64,000 nt of DNA from Arcicella gelida (GCF_034931025.1 NZ_JAYGIL010000002.1:186001-250000); one strand, 5' to 3'; positions 53,385 through 63,253 are shown, counted from the stretch's first letter. Numbers and translations are program-made. Notes: generated by a model from the letters alone, not told the origin.

Positions 53385-54152
53385 TTATAAAAAGTAAGCA
53401 TAAATAGATAATTGTGATGCTTTTTTACACTCAAGTTTGGTCATGATATTTTTTCTATGAGTTCTTATTGTTTCATAAGAGAGACAAAGATGGGTTGCGA
53501 TAAGCTTATCAGTCATCCCGTGAATAATTAAGCCCAAAATTTCTCTTTCTCTTTTGGTTAGTTTTAAATAGTTTTCGGTGTGCTTTTGTGTGAGTTTTCT
53601 ACTTCTAAGCAATTTATTAAGCATAAAAAGATATTCACTTAAATCTTCACTATCAATGGTAAGCTCTATGCGTGTTTTATGAGGAATTACGTCATGTAGA
53701 ATTTTAATTTCAGGTGGTTCAGGTAAAGGTTTAGGAGTATTATCAGACTTAAACATCCATTCAACTGCTTCTTCTTTATTGACAAAAAAATGTGGTCTAA
53801 AACCCGTTTGTGAATTCTCAAAAACATCAACTACTGAAAGATGAGAAGCAGTATCAGTACTGATAACAAAACCAAGTTTAGGAGGAACATAAAGTTGATT
53901 TAGCTTTTGCCAATCTGGCATATTCAAAAAACTGTCAACCCATTTTTGTAAATCTGGGGGGATGGCAAAAGTAAGATTGGTATTATCCCATAATGCTTTA
54001 CTAATACCACCAACATTATCGAAATGCACCCGATAATCTTTGATGATACCTATAAAATCATCAGCACTATTGCAATTGACAAATGAATTGAAGGAGATTC
54101 CTTCTTTTTCAAGGTAATCAATTTGAAATTTGGGTGTATCGTAAATAATCAT
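53385..54152 (-). CDS. LuxR-type (GerE) transcription regulator
   Basis: 255 residues. The C-terminal 60 residues are a LuxR helix-turn-helix (LTKREREILGLIIHGMTDKLIA, SYETIRTHRKNIMTKL). The N-terminal ~150 residues are not a response-regulator receiver; the part VISTDTASHLSVVDVF...FFVNKEEAVEWMF slightly recalls STAS/SpoIIAA-like folds, with low confidence. Stand-alone regulator; upstream of LytTR in the same direction with a 365-bp gap. Confidence 0.85.
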   Translation of the reverse strand: MIIYDTPKFQIDYLEKEGISFNSFVNCNSADDFIGIIKDYRVHFDNVGGISKALWDNTNLTFAIPPDLQKWVDSFLNMPDWQKLNQLYVPPKLGFVISTDTASHLSVVDVFENSQTGFRPHFFVNKEEAVEWMFKSDNTPKPLPEPPEIKILHDVIPHKTRIELTIDSEDLSEYLFMLNKLLRSRKLTQKHTENYLKLTKREREILGLIIHGMTDKLIATHLCLSYETIRTHRKNIMTKLECKKASQLSIYAYFL

Positions 54153-54395
54153 TGTTTTCCCCTTTAAAAATGATTAATCATGTTTTTAATAATATCCCTT
54201 CTATGCTCAGTTGGTTACATTTTGTACTGCTAGAATTTTAAAATAAATAATACCAAAGATGAATTCTAAGCACCATAAAATTACTTTAATAGCCATTTGA
54301 ATGAATAATTACTCCTTAATTTCTGCATAAAAATTTATTTTACGGTAAGCTAGAAAAGTTATCAACATTATTCCTTGTTATTTTGGGTAAAACAA

Positions 54396-54430
54396 AAAAG
54401 CCCTCAAAAGAAAATCTCTTGAGGGCTTTT
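54396..54430 (-). terminator. Intrinsic terminator after GH65 gene
   Basis: Perfect 12-bp stem AAAAGCCCTCAA (54396-54407) with TTGAGGGCTTTT (54419-54430), 18 bp past the stop. Confidence 0.88.
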
Positions 54431-54447
54431 ATAAAATTAGTTGTACA

Positions 54448-56778
54448 CTAAGCTATTGCTTCAACGCTTTTTTGTTCAATACTTACTGTTGATTTTGCTT
54501 TTAATACAACGGCATTGTTATGTACAAAAATTGTAGTATCATCTCCCGATATATTTTCAATCAATACTTCATGGGCATACGTTTTGATGTTCAACAAATT
54601 GCCTTTAAAACGAATTTTAAACGAGAATGAAGTCCAGTTTTCAGGAACAAATGGTGCTAAATATACTTGTCCATTGCGTACTCTCATTCCTCCGAAACCC
54701 TTTACAATTGACATCCAAGTTCCTGCCATTGAAGTAATATGACAACCATCTTCAGTATCATTATTATAATCATCCAAATCTAAACGAGCAGAACGTTGAT
54801 AGAATTCGTAAGAACGAGCTTTATCGCCTAACTTCGCCGCAATAATTGAATGCACACATGGACTCAATGATGATTCATGTACCGTCATTGGTTCATAAAA
54901 ATCATAATTGCGTTTGATAGTTTCAGCATCGAAATCATCTTCAAAGAAATAGATTCCTTGTAAAACGTCTGCTTGTTTGATAAAGCAAGAACGTAAAATT
55001 CTATCCCAAGACCATTTTTGATTAATTGGTCTTTCTTGAGCAGACAGATTACTTACTTTGATTAATTCTTTATCTAAGAAACCATCTTGTTGTAAGAAAA
55101 TACCCAATTCTTTATCCTCGCCCAAGTACATATTACGAATAATATGGTTGAATCTATCAAACTCATCCGTTTCGTTAAGATTCGTCAGACTTGCTAATTC
55201 ATTATAACGTTCAGGATTAGAAGCTTTGATTTTTTCACTTACTTCAATCAAATACTTCATACACCAAACCGCAAAATAACTTGTGTACCAGTTATTATTA
55301 ACGTTGTTTTCGTATTCGTTTGGACCTGTAACACCTAGCATTACATATTGTTTTTTCGCTTCCGACCAGTTTACTCTTTGCGACCAGAAACGAGCGATGC
55401 CTAATAATACTTCAAAACCGTATTCAGCTAAATAAGCTTCATCACCCGTATAATTTACGTAATCATAAATAGCATAAGCAATGGCACCATTTCTATGAAT
55501 TTCTTCAAAAGTAATTTCCCATTCATTATGGCATTCTTCACCATTCATCGTTACCATCGGATACAAAGCAGCACCATCTTTGAAACCCAGCTTCTGAGCA
55601 TTCTCGATAGCTTTTCCTAATTGTTTCCAACGATATATCAATAAGTTACGAGCAACTTGTTGGTCGGCAGTAGCTAAGTAAAAAGGAATACAATACGCTT
55701 CGGTATCCCAATAGGTTGAGCCACCATATTTTTCTCCAGTAAAACCTTTTGGACCAATGTTCAAACGAGCGTCTTCACCAGTGTAAGTTTGGTTCATTTG
55801 AAAAATATTGAAACGGATACCTTGTTGAGCAGCTACATCGCCTTCTATAACAATATCATTAGTTTCCCATTTAGCAGCCCATTTTTCAGCTTGTTCTTCT
55901 AGCATTTTATCGAAACCTTTAGCTTCGATTCTTGCTAAATAAGCTTTTGCTTTAGGAAGCAAACTAGCCACTTCATGGTTTTCAGAAGAAAGATTACAAG
56001 CATATTTAACTAAAACAGTTGCTTCATTTGCTTTTACAGACAAAGCAACTTGGCTTGCAACGTATTTTTCTGCTTTTAGTGGGAAACTTGTAAATTCAAC
56101 AGCTTTACCATTTTGGAAAATCTGAAATTTCTGACCAGTAATTACATGGAAACCTGTTTTCTTGGTAACCATTTCTACATAACCTTCAGCAAAAGCTGTT
56201 TCTTTATGTACTTCATCCCAGAATTTTTCATCGTAATTGGCATCCTTATTTTTAATGTCGCCATCAATAAAAGGAGTCAAAACGATTTTACCATCAAAAT
56301 TAAGAGGAGTAATTGAATAAGAAATCGCTCCAGCCTCATCATCAACAATTGAATTGAAACGAATGGTATTAATTTGTACTTGTCTGCCAGAAGCCAAAGT
56401 AGCGATGAAAGAACGTTGTAAATAACCTTCTTTCATGTTCAACACACGTTTGAAATCGGATACTTCTGCTGTATGTAAATCAAGAATTTCTTCTTCTATT
56501 TCTACTTTAATGCCAATCCAATTGGCAGCATTCAACACTTTTGCAAAATACTCAGGATAGCCGTTTTTCCACCAACCTACACGAGTTTTGTCGGGGTAAT
56601 ATACACCTGCTACATAATTTCCTTGAAGTGTTTTTCCGGTGAAAGTCTCTTCAAAATTGCCTCTTTGTCCCATTCGACCATTACCTAGTGAACAAACAGA
56701 TTCAGTAATTTCGTTGAACTCACGGTTGAATCCCTCTTCAATGATACACCATTCATCGTGTTTAAGATAATTTTTCAT
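54448..56778 (-). CDS. Maltose phosphorylase-like GH65 enzyme
   Basis: 776 residues from ATG 56776-56778 (MKNYLKHDEWCIIEEGF); the longer frame from 56850 adds an atypical leader. Cytosolic. GH65 order: N-terminal beta-sandwich, helical linker, (alpha/alpha)6 barrel, C-terminal sheets. The active-site block MNGEECHNEWEITFEEIHRN at 411-430 agrees with known maltose phosphorylases, and the phosphate-site region STYWDTEAYCIPFYL is present. Reaction: maltose + phosphate to glucose + beta-glucose-1-phosphate. pgmB lies upstream in the same direction. Kojibiose or trehalose phosphorylase cannot be fully excluded, but the amylase neighbours favour maltose. Confidence 0.88.
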   Translation of the reverse strand: MKNYLKHDEWCIIEEGFNREFNEITESVCSLGNGRMGQRGNFEETFTGKTLQGNYVAGVYYPDKTRVGWWKNGYPEYFAKVLNAANWIGIKVEIEEEILDLHTAEVSDFKRVLNMKEGYLQRSFIATLASGRQVQINTIRFNSIVDDEAGAISYSITPLNFDGKIVLTPFIDGDIKNKDANYDEKFWDEVHKETAFAEGYVEMVTKKTGFHVITGQKFQIFQNGKAVEFTSFPLKAEKYVASQVALSVKANEATVLVKYACNLSSENHEVASLLPKAKAYLARIEAKGFDKMLEEQAEKWAAKWETNDIVIEGDVAAQQGIRFNIFQMNQTYTGEDARLNIGPKGFTGEKYGGSTYWDTEAYCIPFYLATADQQVARNLLIYRWKQLGKAIENAQKLGFKDGAALYPMVTMNGEECHNEWEITFEEIHRNGAIAYAIYDYVNYTGDEAYLAEYGFEVLLGIARFWSQRVNWSEAKKQYVMLGVTGPNEYENNVNNNWYTSYFAVWCMKYLIEVSEKIKASNPERYNELASLTNLNETDEFDRFNHIIRNMYLGEDKELGIFLQQDGFLDKELIKVSNLSAQERPINQKWSWDRILRSCFIKQADVLQGIYFFEDDFDAETIKRNYDFYEPMTVHESSLSPCVHSIIAAKLGDKARSYEFYQRSARLDLDDYNNDTEDGCHITSMAGTWMSIVKGFGGMRVRNGQVYLAPFVPENWTSFSFKIRFKGNLLNIKTYAHEVLIENISGDDTTIFVHNNAVVLKAKSTVSIEQKSVEAIA

Positions 56779-57052
56779 ATTTCGTCGTACGCAGTTTTTG
56801 TTTATAAAAGAAAGATTCTCTTCTTTTTCATGAATCCCAATCAAAATCAACTGATTATCAACAGCTTAATATTTAATTAATAAAAATGGTTAATGGTAAA
56901 TTAAAGAACTATTCTTGACTTTTTGATAAAGCCAGCATTATTATTTAGAAAAGTAATTAGAATAGTACAATTATAATCGCTATAATTTTTATTTACCTTG
57001 CAATTTAGGAGAGAAAAACAAAACATAATTTACTATGCTAAGCTGTCTTTTC

Positions 57053-57080
57053 TGGAAAGATTAAAAGTTTAATCTTTCCA
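57053..57080. repeat. Palindrome over the end of pgmB
   Basis: Perfect 13-bp arms (57053-57065 with 57068-57080) with two central bases, covering the last codons and stop codon of pgmB. No U tract follows, so terminator function is doubtful. Confidence 0.6.
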
Positions 57081-57708
57081 AAGTCATTTCATCAAAAGTA
57101 GCAATCACAAAATCTGCTTCTGTTAAAACATCAGCAGAACCTACTCCTATCGCTTTCATTCCTCCTGCTTTTGCTGCTTGAACACCTGCTACGGCATCTT
57201 CAAAAACAACACACTCGCTTGGTAAAGCATTGGTTGCTTCTGCTCCCATCAAAAATACTTGTGGGTCAGGTTTTCCTTTTGTGATGTTATTTCCATCGAT
57301 AATAGCATCGAAATAATCTAACATATTGATTCTTTCTAAAATCAATTTTGAGTTTTTACTTGCCGAACCCAAAGCGATTTTAATTCCCGCTTCACGAAGA
57401 TCAGTTAAGAATTTAGCTACTCCTGGCAATACTTCATTGGGCGTCATTAACTTCACTAAATCTAAATACCAATCATTTTTACGAGTTGCCCATTCTACTT
57501 TTTCGGCTTCGGTTAAGCTAACATTTCCCCAGTTTAGAATCAATTCTAAAGATTCCATTCTTGAAATGCCTTTTAATTGTTCATTTTGATGTTCGGTAAA
57601 ATCAAAACCTAATTCGTTCGCCAAGCGTCTCCAAGCTTGAAAATGATATACTGCTGTATCAACAATTACGCCATCTAAATCGAAAAGGCAAGCTTTAATC
57701 TTTGTCAT
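57061..57708 (-). CDS. pgmB: Beta-phosphoglucomutase
   Basis: 215 residues, HAD superfamily. Nucleophile and acid/base aspartates in LFDLDGVIVDTA (residues 9-20), GISRMESLELIL cap motif, GSASKNS (motif II), KPDPQVFLMGA with the motif III Lys, and VFEDAVAGVQAAKAGG (motif IV). Converts beta-glucose-1-phosphate from maltose phosphorolysis to glucose-6-phosphate. Gene order with GH65 is standard in Bacteroidota and Firmicutes maltose loci. Confidence 0.93.
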   Translation of the reverse strand: MTKIKACLFDLDGVIVDTAVYHFQAWRRLANELGFDFTEHQNEQLKGISRMESLELILNWGNVSLTEAEKVEWATRKNDWYLDLVKLMTPNEVLPGVAKFLTDLREAGIKIALGSASKNSKLILERINMLDYFDAIIDGNNITKGKPDPQVFLMGAEATNALPSECVVFEDAVAGVQAAKAGGMKAIGVGSADVLTEADFVIATFDEMTLERLNF

Positions 57709-57723
57709 GTGGATTTTTAGTTA

Positions 57724-57796
57724 GTGAATTGTGAATTAGTAAATTGTGAATTAGTGAGTTTCTAAATTATCCATTCACAACTAATTCACAATTCAC
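57724..57796. repeat. 17-bp inverted GTGAATTGTGAATTAGT repeat
   Basis: Perfect 17-bp inverted repeat (57724-57740 with 57780-57796); further GTGAATTAG and TCACTCATTCAC copies lie between and after. Located between pgmB and the SusA-like gene. Confidence 0.7.
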
Positions 57797-57836
57797 ACAA
57801 TCACTCATTCACAATTAAACATTGTAAGGATATATT

Positions 57837-59741
57837 TTATTTTTGTAATTCTAGTACTGTAATAGACATTGCTGGGATTTTCAAACTTTTCAAATCTCCA
57901 ACCGATGAATCTGTCATGATATTTTTTGCTGAAGTAAAATCTGACATTCTTTCGGCAAATCTTTGGGTATCAAGGTTTTTATCATCTTTACTTTGGCTCA
58001 TAATTACCATCACTGTTTGGCTATCTGTATATCTAAAGTACACATAAATTCCGTCTTGTGGTAAAAATTGTGTTAATTTTCCTGTGGTGATGGCTTCGCT
58101 GGTTTTCCTGTAATTGGCTAATTTCTTCACAAAATCAAAAGCTTCGTTTTCTTTTTCAGTTCTACCTGAAGCTAAAAATTTGTTTATTTTATCGTCTGCC
58201 CAACCGCCTTCAAAATCTTTGCGTACTTCTGCATCTGATGGATTTTTGAAATTCTTCGTCAAGTTTTCAGTGCCATAATATAAATGCGGCACGCCACGAG
58301 TTGTCAATAAAAAGCCAACGCCTAATTTATATTTATTGAAATCTTCACCGATGACAGAGTAAAATCTGTCCATGTCATGATTATCCAAGAAAGTCATGTT
58401 CAAGTTCGCATCTTCATACAAAGCATCCATTGCTAAAGTTGAATACAAACGATTAAATCCTTTTCCCCAATCAAAACCTTGATTGAGTGCATCGTTAATT
58501 GCGTTGAAAAGTACAAAGTCATTCGCCGAAGGCAAAGTACTTTTAAAAGGTACATTCAAATTATTTTTGGCAAAATAAGCTTGCGAATAAGCACTTTGTA
58601 CGGAGTTTTCTCCTGTGATAAACATTTTTGGATATTCTTCAGCCAAAGCAGCATTACAACGATTCATAAAATTCAAATCATTGTATTGATAAGTATCAAT
58701 TCTCCAGCCATCAATACCAAAATTTTCAACTGTCCAAAGTGCATGTTGAATTAAAAAATTGGCAACAAATTCATTTTTATGATTCAAATCTGGCAAGAAA
58801 GGTACAAACCAACCATTCTGCTGTACTTTAAAATCTGCGGCAGAACCATGTAAAATATCAACAACGGGTTCGTCACGATAAGAAGTATTCGTATAAGTAT
58901 CCCATTGATTCAACCAATTTTTCATCGGTAAATCTTTCAAAATCCAGTGATTAATCCCAACGTGATTATAAACCGCATCTTGAATAATTTTTAAACCTTT
59001 GGCATGAGCCGCTTCGATTAATTTCTTGTAAGCTTCATTGCCACCCAAACGTTTATCTACATTATAATGGTCTGTAAAACCATAACCATGATAAGCCGAA
59101 CGCATTGCTTCTCCTTCATTGGTTTGTGGCTGGTTATTTTCAACCACAGGATTCAACCAAATCGTTGTTGCTCCTAATTCTTTTATATAATCCAAATGAT
59201 TTTGTACTCCTAACAAATCTCCACCATGACGTAAAAAAGGATTTTTTCGGTCGGATTCTGGGTCAGCCATGTCAGCAAATTTATCGTTACTTGGATCTCC
59301 ATTAGCAAAACGGTCTGGCAGAATTAAATAAATAAAATCTTTTGAATTGATTTCCTGATGTTTTTGGTCACGTACTTTTAGTTGAAATGGATAAGTAATT
59401 TTCACCATTTGGTCAACGACAGATTTCTTTCCTTTTTGAACTTTAATGTTTTTTGACAATTCAATTAACATTTGTCCAGCTTGTGTATTTGGGGCGATAT
59501 TTAAATCAAGAAATAAGTAATTAGGATTTTCAACTTGATTAACTTTTTCTAACGTTACTCCTTGATAATTGATTTTTACATCACTACCAGCAATGTTCTT
59601 TCCGTAAACTAACAGTTGTAATTTAGGGTTTTTCATACCAACCCACCAATTACTTGGATTAATACGCTGAACACTTGGTGTTTGAGCGAACATACTTGTC
59701 AACAAGCAAGTGAAAATAATGAAGAGAATTGTTTTTTTCAT
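57837..59741 (-). CDS. SusA-like neopullulanase/cyclomaltodextrinase, GH13
   Basis: 634 residues from ATG 59739-59741, which starts the signal peptide MKKTILFIIFTCLLTSMFAQ; an upstream ATG at 59900 is rejected because a -7 promoter element lies at 59908-59915 and the extension looks random. N-terminal cyclomaltodextrinase-type sandwich (SNWWVGMKNPKLQLLVYG), then the GH13 barrel with DAVYNHVG, nucleophile Asp349 in GWRIDTYQY, acid Glu378 in FITGEN, and Asp456 in FLDNHD; small C-terminal sandwich. Periplasmic breakdown of maltodextrins or cyclodextrins to maltose and glucose. Divergent from the second amylase. Confidence 0.93.
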   Translation of the reverse strand: MKKTILFIIFTCLLTSMFAQTPSVQRINPSNWWVGMKNPKLQLLVYGKNIAGSDVKINYQGVTLEKVNQVENPNYLFLDLNIAPNTQAGQMLIELSKNIKVQKGKKSVVDQMVKITYPFQLKVRDQKHQEINSKDFIYLILPDRFANGDPSNDKFADMADPESDRKNPFLRHGGDLLGVQNHLDYIKELGATTIWLNPVVENNQPQTNEGEAMRSAYHGYGFTDHYNVDKRLGGNEAYKKLIEAAHAKGLKIIQDAVYNHVGINHWILKDLPMKNWLNQWDTYTNTSYRDEPVVDILHGSAADFKVQQNGWFVPFLPDLNHKNEFVANFLIQHALWTVENFGIDGWRIDTYQYNDLNFMNRCNAALAEEYPKMFITGENSVQSAYSQAYFAKNNLNVPFKSTLPSANDFVLFNAINDALNQGFDWGKGFNRLYSTLAMDALYEDANLNMTFLDNHDMDRFYSVIGEDFNKYKLGVGFLLTTRGVPHLYYGTENLTKNFKNPSDAEVRKDFEGGWADDKINKFLASGRTEKENEAFDFVKKLANYRKTSEAITTGKLTQFLPQDGIYVYFRYTDSQTVMVIMSQSKDDKNLDTQRFAERMSDFTSAKNIMTDSSVGDLKSLKIPAMSITVLELQK

Positions 59742-59907
59742 GTGTTTTGAAATGGTTAATGGATATACAATGAAACTGAAGAAATACAGACAAAAAATGA
59801 TTTTTTCATTCAGAATTCTTAGTTTAAAAGAGTATCGCTGATGCAATTTTTCAAATAATTTCAAGAATTTCCTAATAATAAAATCATAAATTATGAGCAA
59901 TTTTATG

Positions 59908-59915
59908 CAAAGATA
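59908..59915 (-). promoter_or_regulatory. Candidate -7 element of the susA-like gene
   Basis: Minus-strand TATCTTTG matches TANNTTTG; it predicts a leader of ~165 nt. No clear -33 box. Confidence 0.4.
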
Positions 59916-59978
59916 AAATAAAGCTAAAAGAAACGAATCTGTGCTAATCTGTCCTAATACCCAAATTTTATTCTAAAA

Positions 59979-61886
59979 ATGTCTCAAAAATCAATCAAAG
60001 TCGCAACTTTATTAGGCTTCATTTTTGCCTTTTTGGGTGTAAATGCACAGACGAAAAATCCTGCATCAACAAGTGCAAAACAAAATGCTATTGCCAAAAC
60101 CAAGAATTATAGTAAATTCAAAAATATAGTCCCGAAAACCAGCAAAAAAATAGTCCCGAAAAATATGACAAATAGCAAAAACGACAAATTAGTAATCTTA
60201 CAAATGATGTTTCACCTTTGGGGAAACAAGAACGCTACCAACAAATTCAATGGTTCGGCTGCTGAAAATGGCGTTACTAAATTTTCTGATATTAATGATT
60301 TAGCCTTGAAAAAACTTAAGGATTTTGGTTATTCTCATTTGTACATGACAGGTTTGATTGAACATGCCACGATGGAAGATTTGACGGCTTATGGTATTCC
60401 AAAAGACCATCCTGATGTTGTAAAAGGTAGAAGTGGTTCGCCATTTGCCATTAAAGATTATTATGATGTAAATCCATTTTTTGCTGAAAAGCCTAAGAAA
60501 AGAATGGAAGAATTTTCGGCGATGGTTGATAGAATTCATCAGAATGATTTGAAATTAATCATGGATTTTGTACCAAATCACGTGGCAAGAGTATATCATT
60601 CTGACATGAAACCGAAAGGAGTAAAAGATTTTGCAGAAACCGATGATACTACAAAATCATTCGACCCACAAAATAATTTCTACTATTTACCAAATACGCA
60701 GTTTCAAATTCCAGCAGGAGTAAATTCTCCAGTAAAAGCAGATGCACCATACTTAGAAAGTCCAGCGAAAGTTTCAGGAAATGATGTTTTCTCTTCACAT
60801 CCAACCATTGATGATTGGTTTGAAACTGTAAAACTCAATTATGGCGTTGACATCCAAAATGGACGACAAAAACATTTTGACCCAATTCCAAATACTTGGT
60901 TGAAAATGGTTGATATTTTGAAATACTGGGCAGCAAAAGGTACAGACGGTTTCCGTTGCGATATGGCAGAAATGGTTCCTTATGAATTCTGGCAATATGC
61001 GATTGTAGAAGTAAAGAAAAGCTATCCAGATATTATTTTCATTGCTGAAATTTATAATCCAAACGAATATCACAATTATATCAAAATCGGTGGTTTTGAT
61101 TATTTATACGATAAAGTTGGTTTGTATGATGGACTTCGTCATTTAGTAGAAAATAAACATGATGTCAGTGTAGAAAGTATTACCCGTGTTTGGCAACATG
61201 AGTCTGGTGATATTTCAGAACACATGTTAAGATTTTTAGAAAATCATGATGAAGTACGAATCAATACACCAGCTTTCTCTAAAGGGTATCCAATGGCTGC
61301 TGTGCCAGCAATGGTTGTAACGGCTACGCTTCATACAGGACCAATTATGATTTACTTTGGGCAAGAATTAGGGGAATCTGCCAAAGAACCAGAAGGCTTT
61401 AATACTGCCGACGACCGTACTACAATGTTCGATTTCTGGGGAGTAAAATCGCATCAAGCTTGGATGAATAATGGCAAATTTGATGGAAAACTTTTGACAG
61501 AAGAACAAAAGAATTTAAGAAAATTCTATGGCGATTTAATCAAGTTTGTGAATACTTCAGAAGCTGTAAAAACAGGTTCTTTCTTTGATTTACAATATAT
61601 TCAGCAAGGTAATTACGATCGCAAAAAAGTGTATAGCTATCTCCGCTATTCTGGCAAGCAAAAACTTTTATTCGTTTGTAATTTTGACCATTTCCAAAGT
61701 AAAACATTTGATTTAGTAATTCCAGAAGGTGCTTGGACTTCGATGGGTCTAAATCCAAGTAAAGAATCAACATTCAAAGGAAAATTCAATCAGAAAGAAC
61801 AGTTCAATCAAAATGCTAATCAAACAATTCCTGTAACAATTCAACCAAACTCAGCACTAATTTATGAAATTTCTCAGAAAAAATAG
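59979..61886 (+). CDS. Secreted alpha-amylase family protein, GH13
   Basis: 635 residues, signal peptide MSQKSIKVATLLGFIFAFLGVNAQ, then a Lys/Asn-rich linker (~25-65). GH13 motifs are complete: DFVPNHVAR, nucleophile Asp328 in GFRCDMAEM, acid Glu357 in FIAEIYNP, and Asp424 in FLENHDEVR. No N-terminal cyclomaltodextrinase sandwich, unlike the divergent neighbour, so starch or long maltodextrin is the likelier substrate. Followed by the MFS transporter in the same direction (58-bp gap). Confidence 0.93.
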   Translation: MSQKSIKVATLLGFIFAFLGVNAQTKNPASTSAKQNAIAKTKNYSKFKNIVPKTSKKIVPKNMTNSKNDKLVILQMMFHLWGNKNATNKFNGSAAENGVTKFSDINDLALKKLKDFGYSHLYMTGLIEHATMEDLTAYGIPKDHPDVVKGRSGSPFAIKDYYDVNPFFAEKPKKRMEEFSAMVDRIHQNDLKLIMDFVPNHVARVYHSDMKPKGVKDFAETDDTTKSFDPQNNFYYLPNTQFQIPAGVNSPVKADAPYLESPAKVSGNDVFSSHPTIDDWFETVKLNYGVDIQNGRQKHFDPIPNTWLKMVDILKYWAAKGTDGFRCDMAEMVPYEFWQYAIVEVKKSYPDIIFIAEIYNPNEYHNYIKIGGFDYLYDKVGLYDGLRHLVENKHDVSVESITRVWQHESGDISEHMLRFLENHDEVRINTPAFSKGYPMAAVPAMVVTATLHTGPIMIYFGQELGESAKEPEGFNTADDRTTMFDFWGVKSHQAWMNNGKFDGKLLTEEQKNLRKFYGDLIKFVNTSEAVKTGSFFDLQYIQQGNYDRKKVYSYLRYSGKQKLLFVCNFDHFQSKTFDLVIPEGAWTSMGLNPSKESTFKGKFNQKEQFNQNANQTIPVTIQPNSALIYEISQKK

Positions 61887-61944
61887 AATATATTTTCAGT
61901 ATTTTATTAATTTGAAGGATTAAAATTACATCATTAACCATTTT

Positions 61945-63246
61945 ATGACAAAAGAAAACAAACCCCGCCTTAGCCTTGGTCAAATCATTAACATGAGCAT
62001 TGGCTTTATGGGTATTCAATTTGGTTTTGCACTGCAAAATGCCAATACAAGCCGTATTTTTTCAACTTTAGGAGCTAATCCTGATGAAATCCCTATCCTT
62101 TGGGTAGCTGCTCCGCTTACAGGATTATTAGTTCAGCCAATTATCGGCTACATGAGTGACCGCACTTGGCACCCGAAATGGGGACGTAGAAGACCATTCT
62201 TTTTTGCAGGAGCAATTTTAGCAACTATTGCATTGATTGCCATGCCACAGTCATCAGTACTTTGGATGGCTGGTGCTATACTTTGGATGATGGACGCTTC
62301 TATCAATGTTTCAATGGAACCCTTTAGAGCTTTTGTGGGCGATATGCTTCCAAAAGAGCAAAGAACTACTGGCTTTTCAGTACAGACCTTTTTTATTGGT
62401 GTTGGTGCAATGATTGCCTCTGGACTTCCCTCTATTTTAGATTACTTTGGCGTACAAAACACCGCTCCAGAAGGAATCGTGCCAGATACTGTTAGATGGT
62501 CGTTTTATATTGGTGCTTTTGCTTATTTTGCTTGTATTCTTTGGACAATTCTAAAAACAAAAGAATATCCACCTGAAAACATGGAAGAATTTCAAAAAGA
62601 AAAAGATGAAATGAATTTCATGCACGGAGTAAAAGAAACGATAAATGGTTTGTTCAAAATGCCAAAAGTAATGAAACAATTGGCTGTCGTTCAGTTCTTT
62701 TCGTGGTTTGCCCTGTTCTGTATGTGGATTTTTACTACCAATGCTGTAACAAAAAATATTTTTGGAACAAGCGATACCAGTTCGGAAATCTATAATCAAG
62801 GTGCTAACTTTGTCGGGATTTGTTTCTTGGTTTATAATGGTGTTTCAATGTTTTTTGCACTGTTTTTACCAAGTTTAGCAAAAGTATTTGGTAGAAAAGT
62901 AACTCATTTAATTTGCTTAACTGCCGGAGGATTAGGACTTATCTCCATCATGTTTGTTACTTCCAAATACGCTTTATTGCCATCTTTTGTAGGAATCGGC
63001 TTGGCTTGGGCAAGTATTTTGGCGATGCCTTATGCCATGCTTTCAGGGAGTTTACCTGCCAATAAAATGGGATATTATATGGGAGTTTTCAATTTTTTTA
63101 TTGTAATTCCACAAGTAATTGCCAGTTTGGGTTTACCAAAATTCATGAAACTTGTACAATTAGAACCAATACATATCGTTACTTTAGGAGGAGTATTAAT
63201 GATTTTGGGGGGCTTGTTCACCCTTCGAGTTGACGATAACGATTAA
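61945..63246 (+). CDS. MFS sugar transporter, GPH/SLC45-like (maltose)
   Basis: 433 residues with twelve predicted membrane segments. The sucrose/maltose transporter group is shown by GFMGIQFGFALQNANTSRIF at the start, PLTGLLVQPIIGYMSDRTW, and KWGRRRPFFFAGA (the RxGRRRP motif of GPH/SLC45 carriers). Placed with amylases and downstream of them, it probably imports maltose with protons across the inner membrane to feed the cytosolic GH65 enzyme. No SusC/SusD is in view, so outer-membrane uptake must be encoded elsewhere. Confidence 0.9.
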   Translation: MTKENKPRLSLGQIINMSIGFMGIQFGFALQNANTSRIFSTLGANPDEIPILWVAAPLTGLLVQPIIGYMSDRTWHPKWGRRRPFFFAGAILATIALIAMPQSSVLWMAGAILWMMDASINVSMEPFRAFVGDMLPKEQRTTGFSVQTFFIGVGAMIASGLPSILDYFGVQNTAPEGIVPDTVRWSFYIGAFAYFACILWTILKTKEYPPENMEEFQKEKDEMNFMHGVKETINGLFKMPKVMKQLAVVQFFSWFALFCMWIFTTNAVTKNIFGTSDTSSEIYNQGANFVGICFLVYNGVSMFFALFLPSLAKVFGRKVTHLICLTAGGLGLISIMFVTSKYALLPSFVGIGLAWASILAMPYAMLSGSLPANKMGYYMGVFNFFIVIPQVIASLGLPKFMKLVQLEPIHIVTLGGVLMILGGLFTLRVDDND

Positions 63247-63253
63247 ATAATAC

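Noticed and set aside
59742..59900. N-terminal extension of the SusA-like GH13 protein
   Set aside because: The signal peptide starts at 59741 and the extension shows no similarity or export logic.
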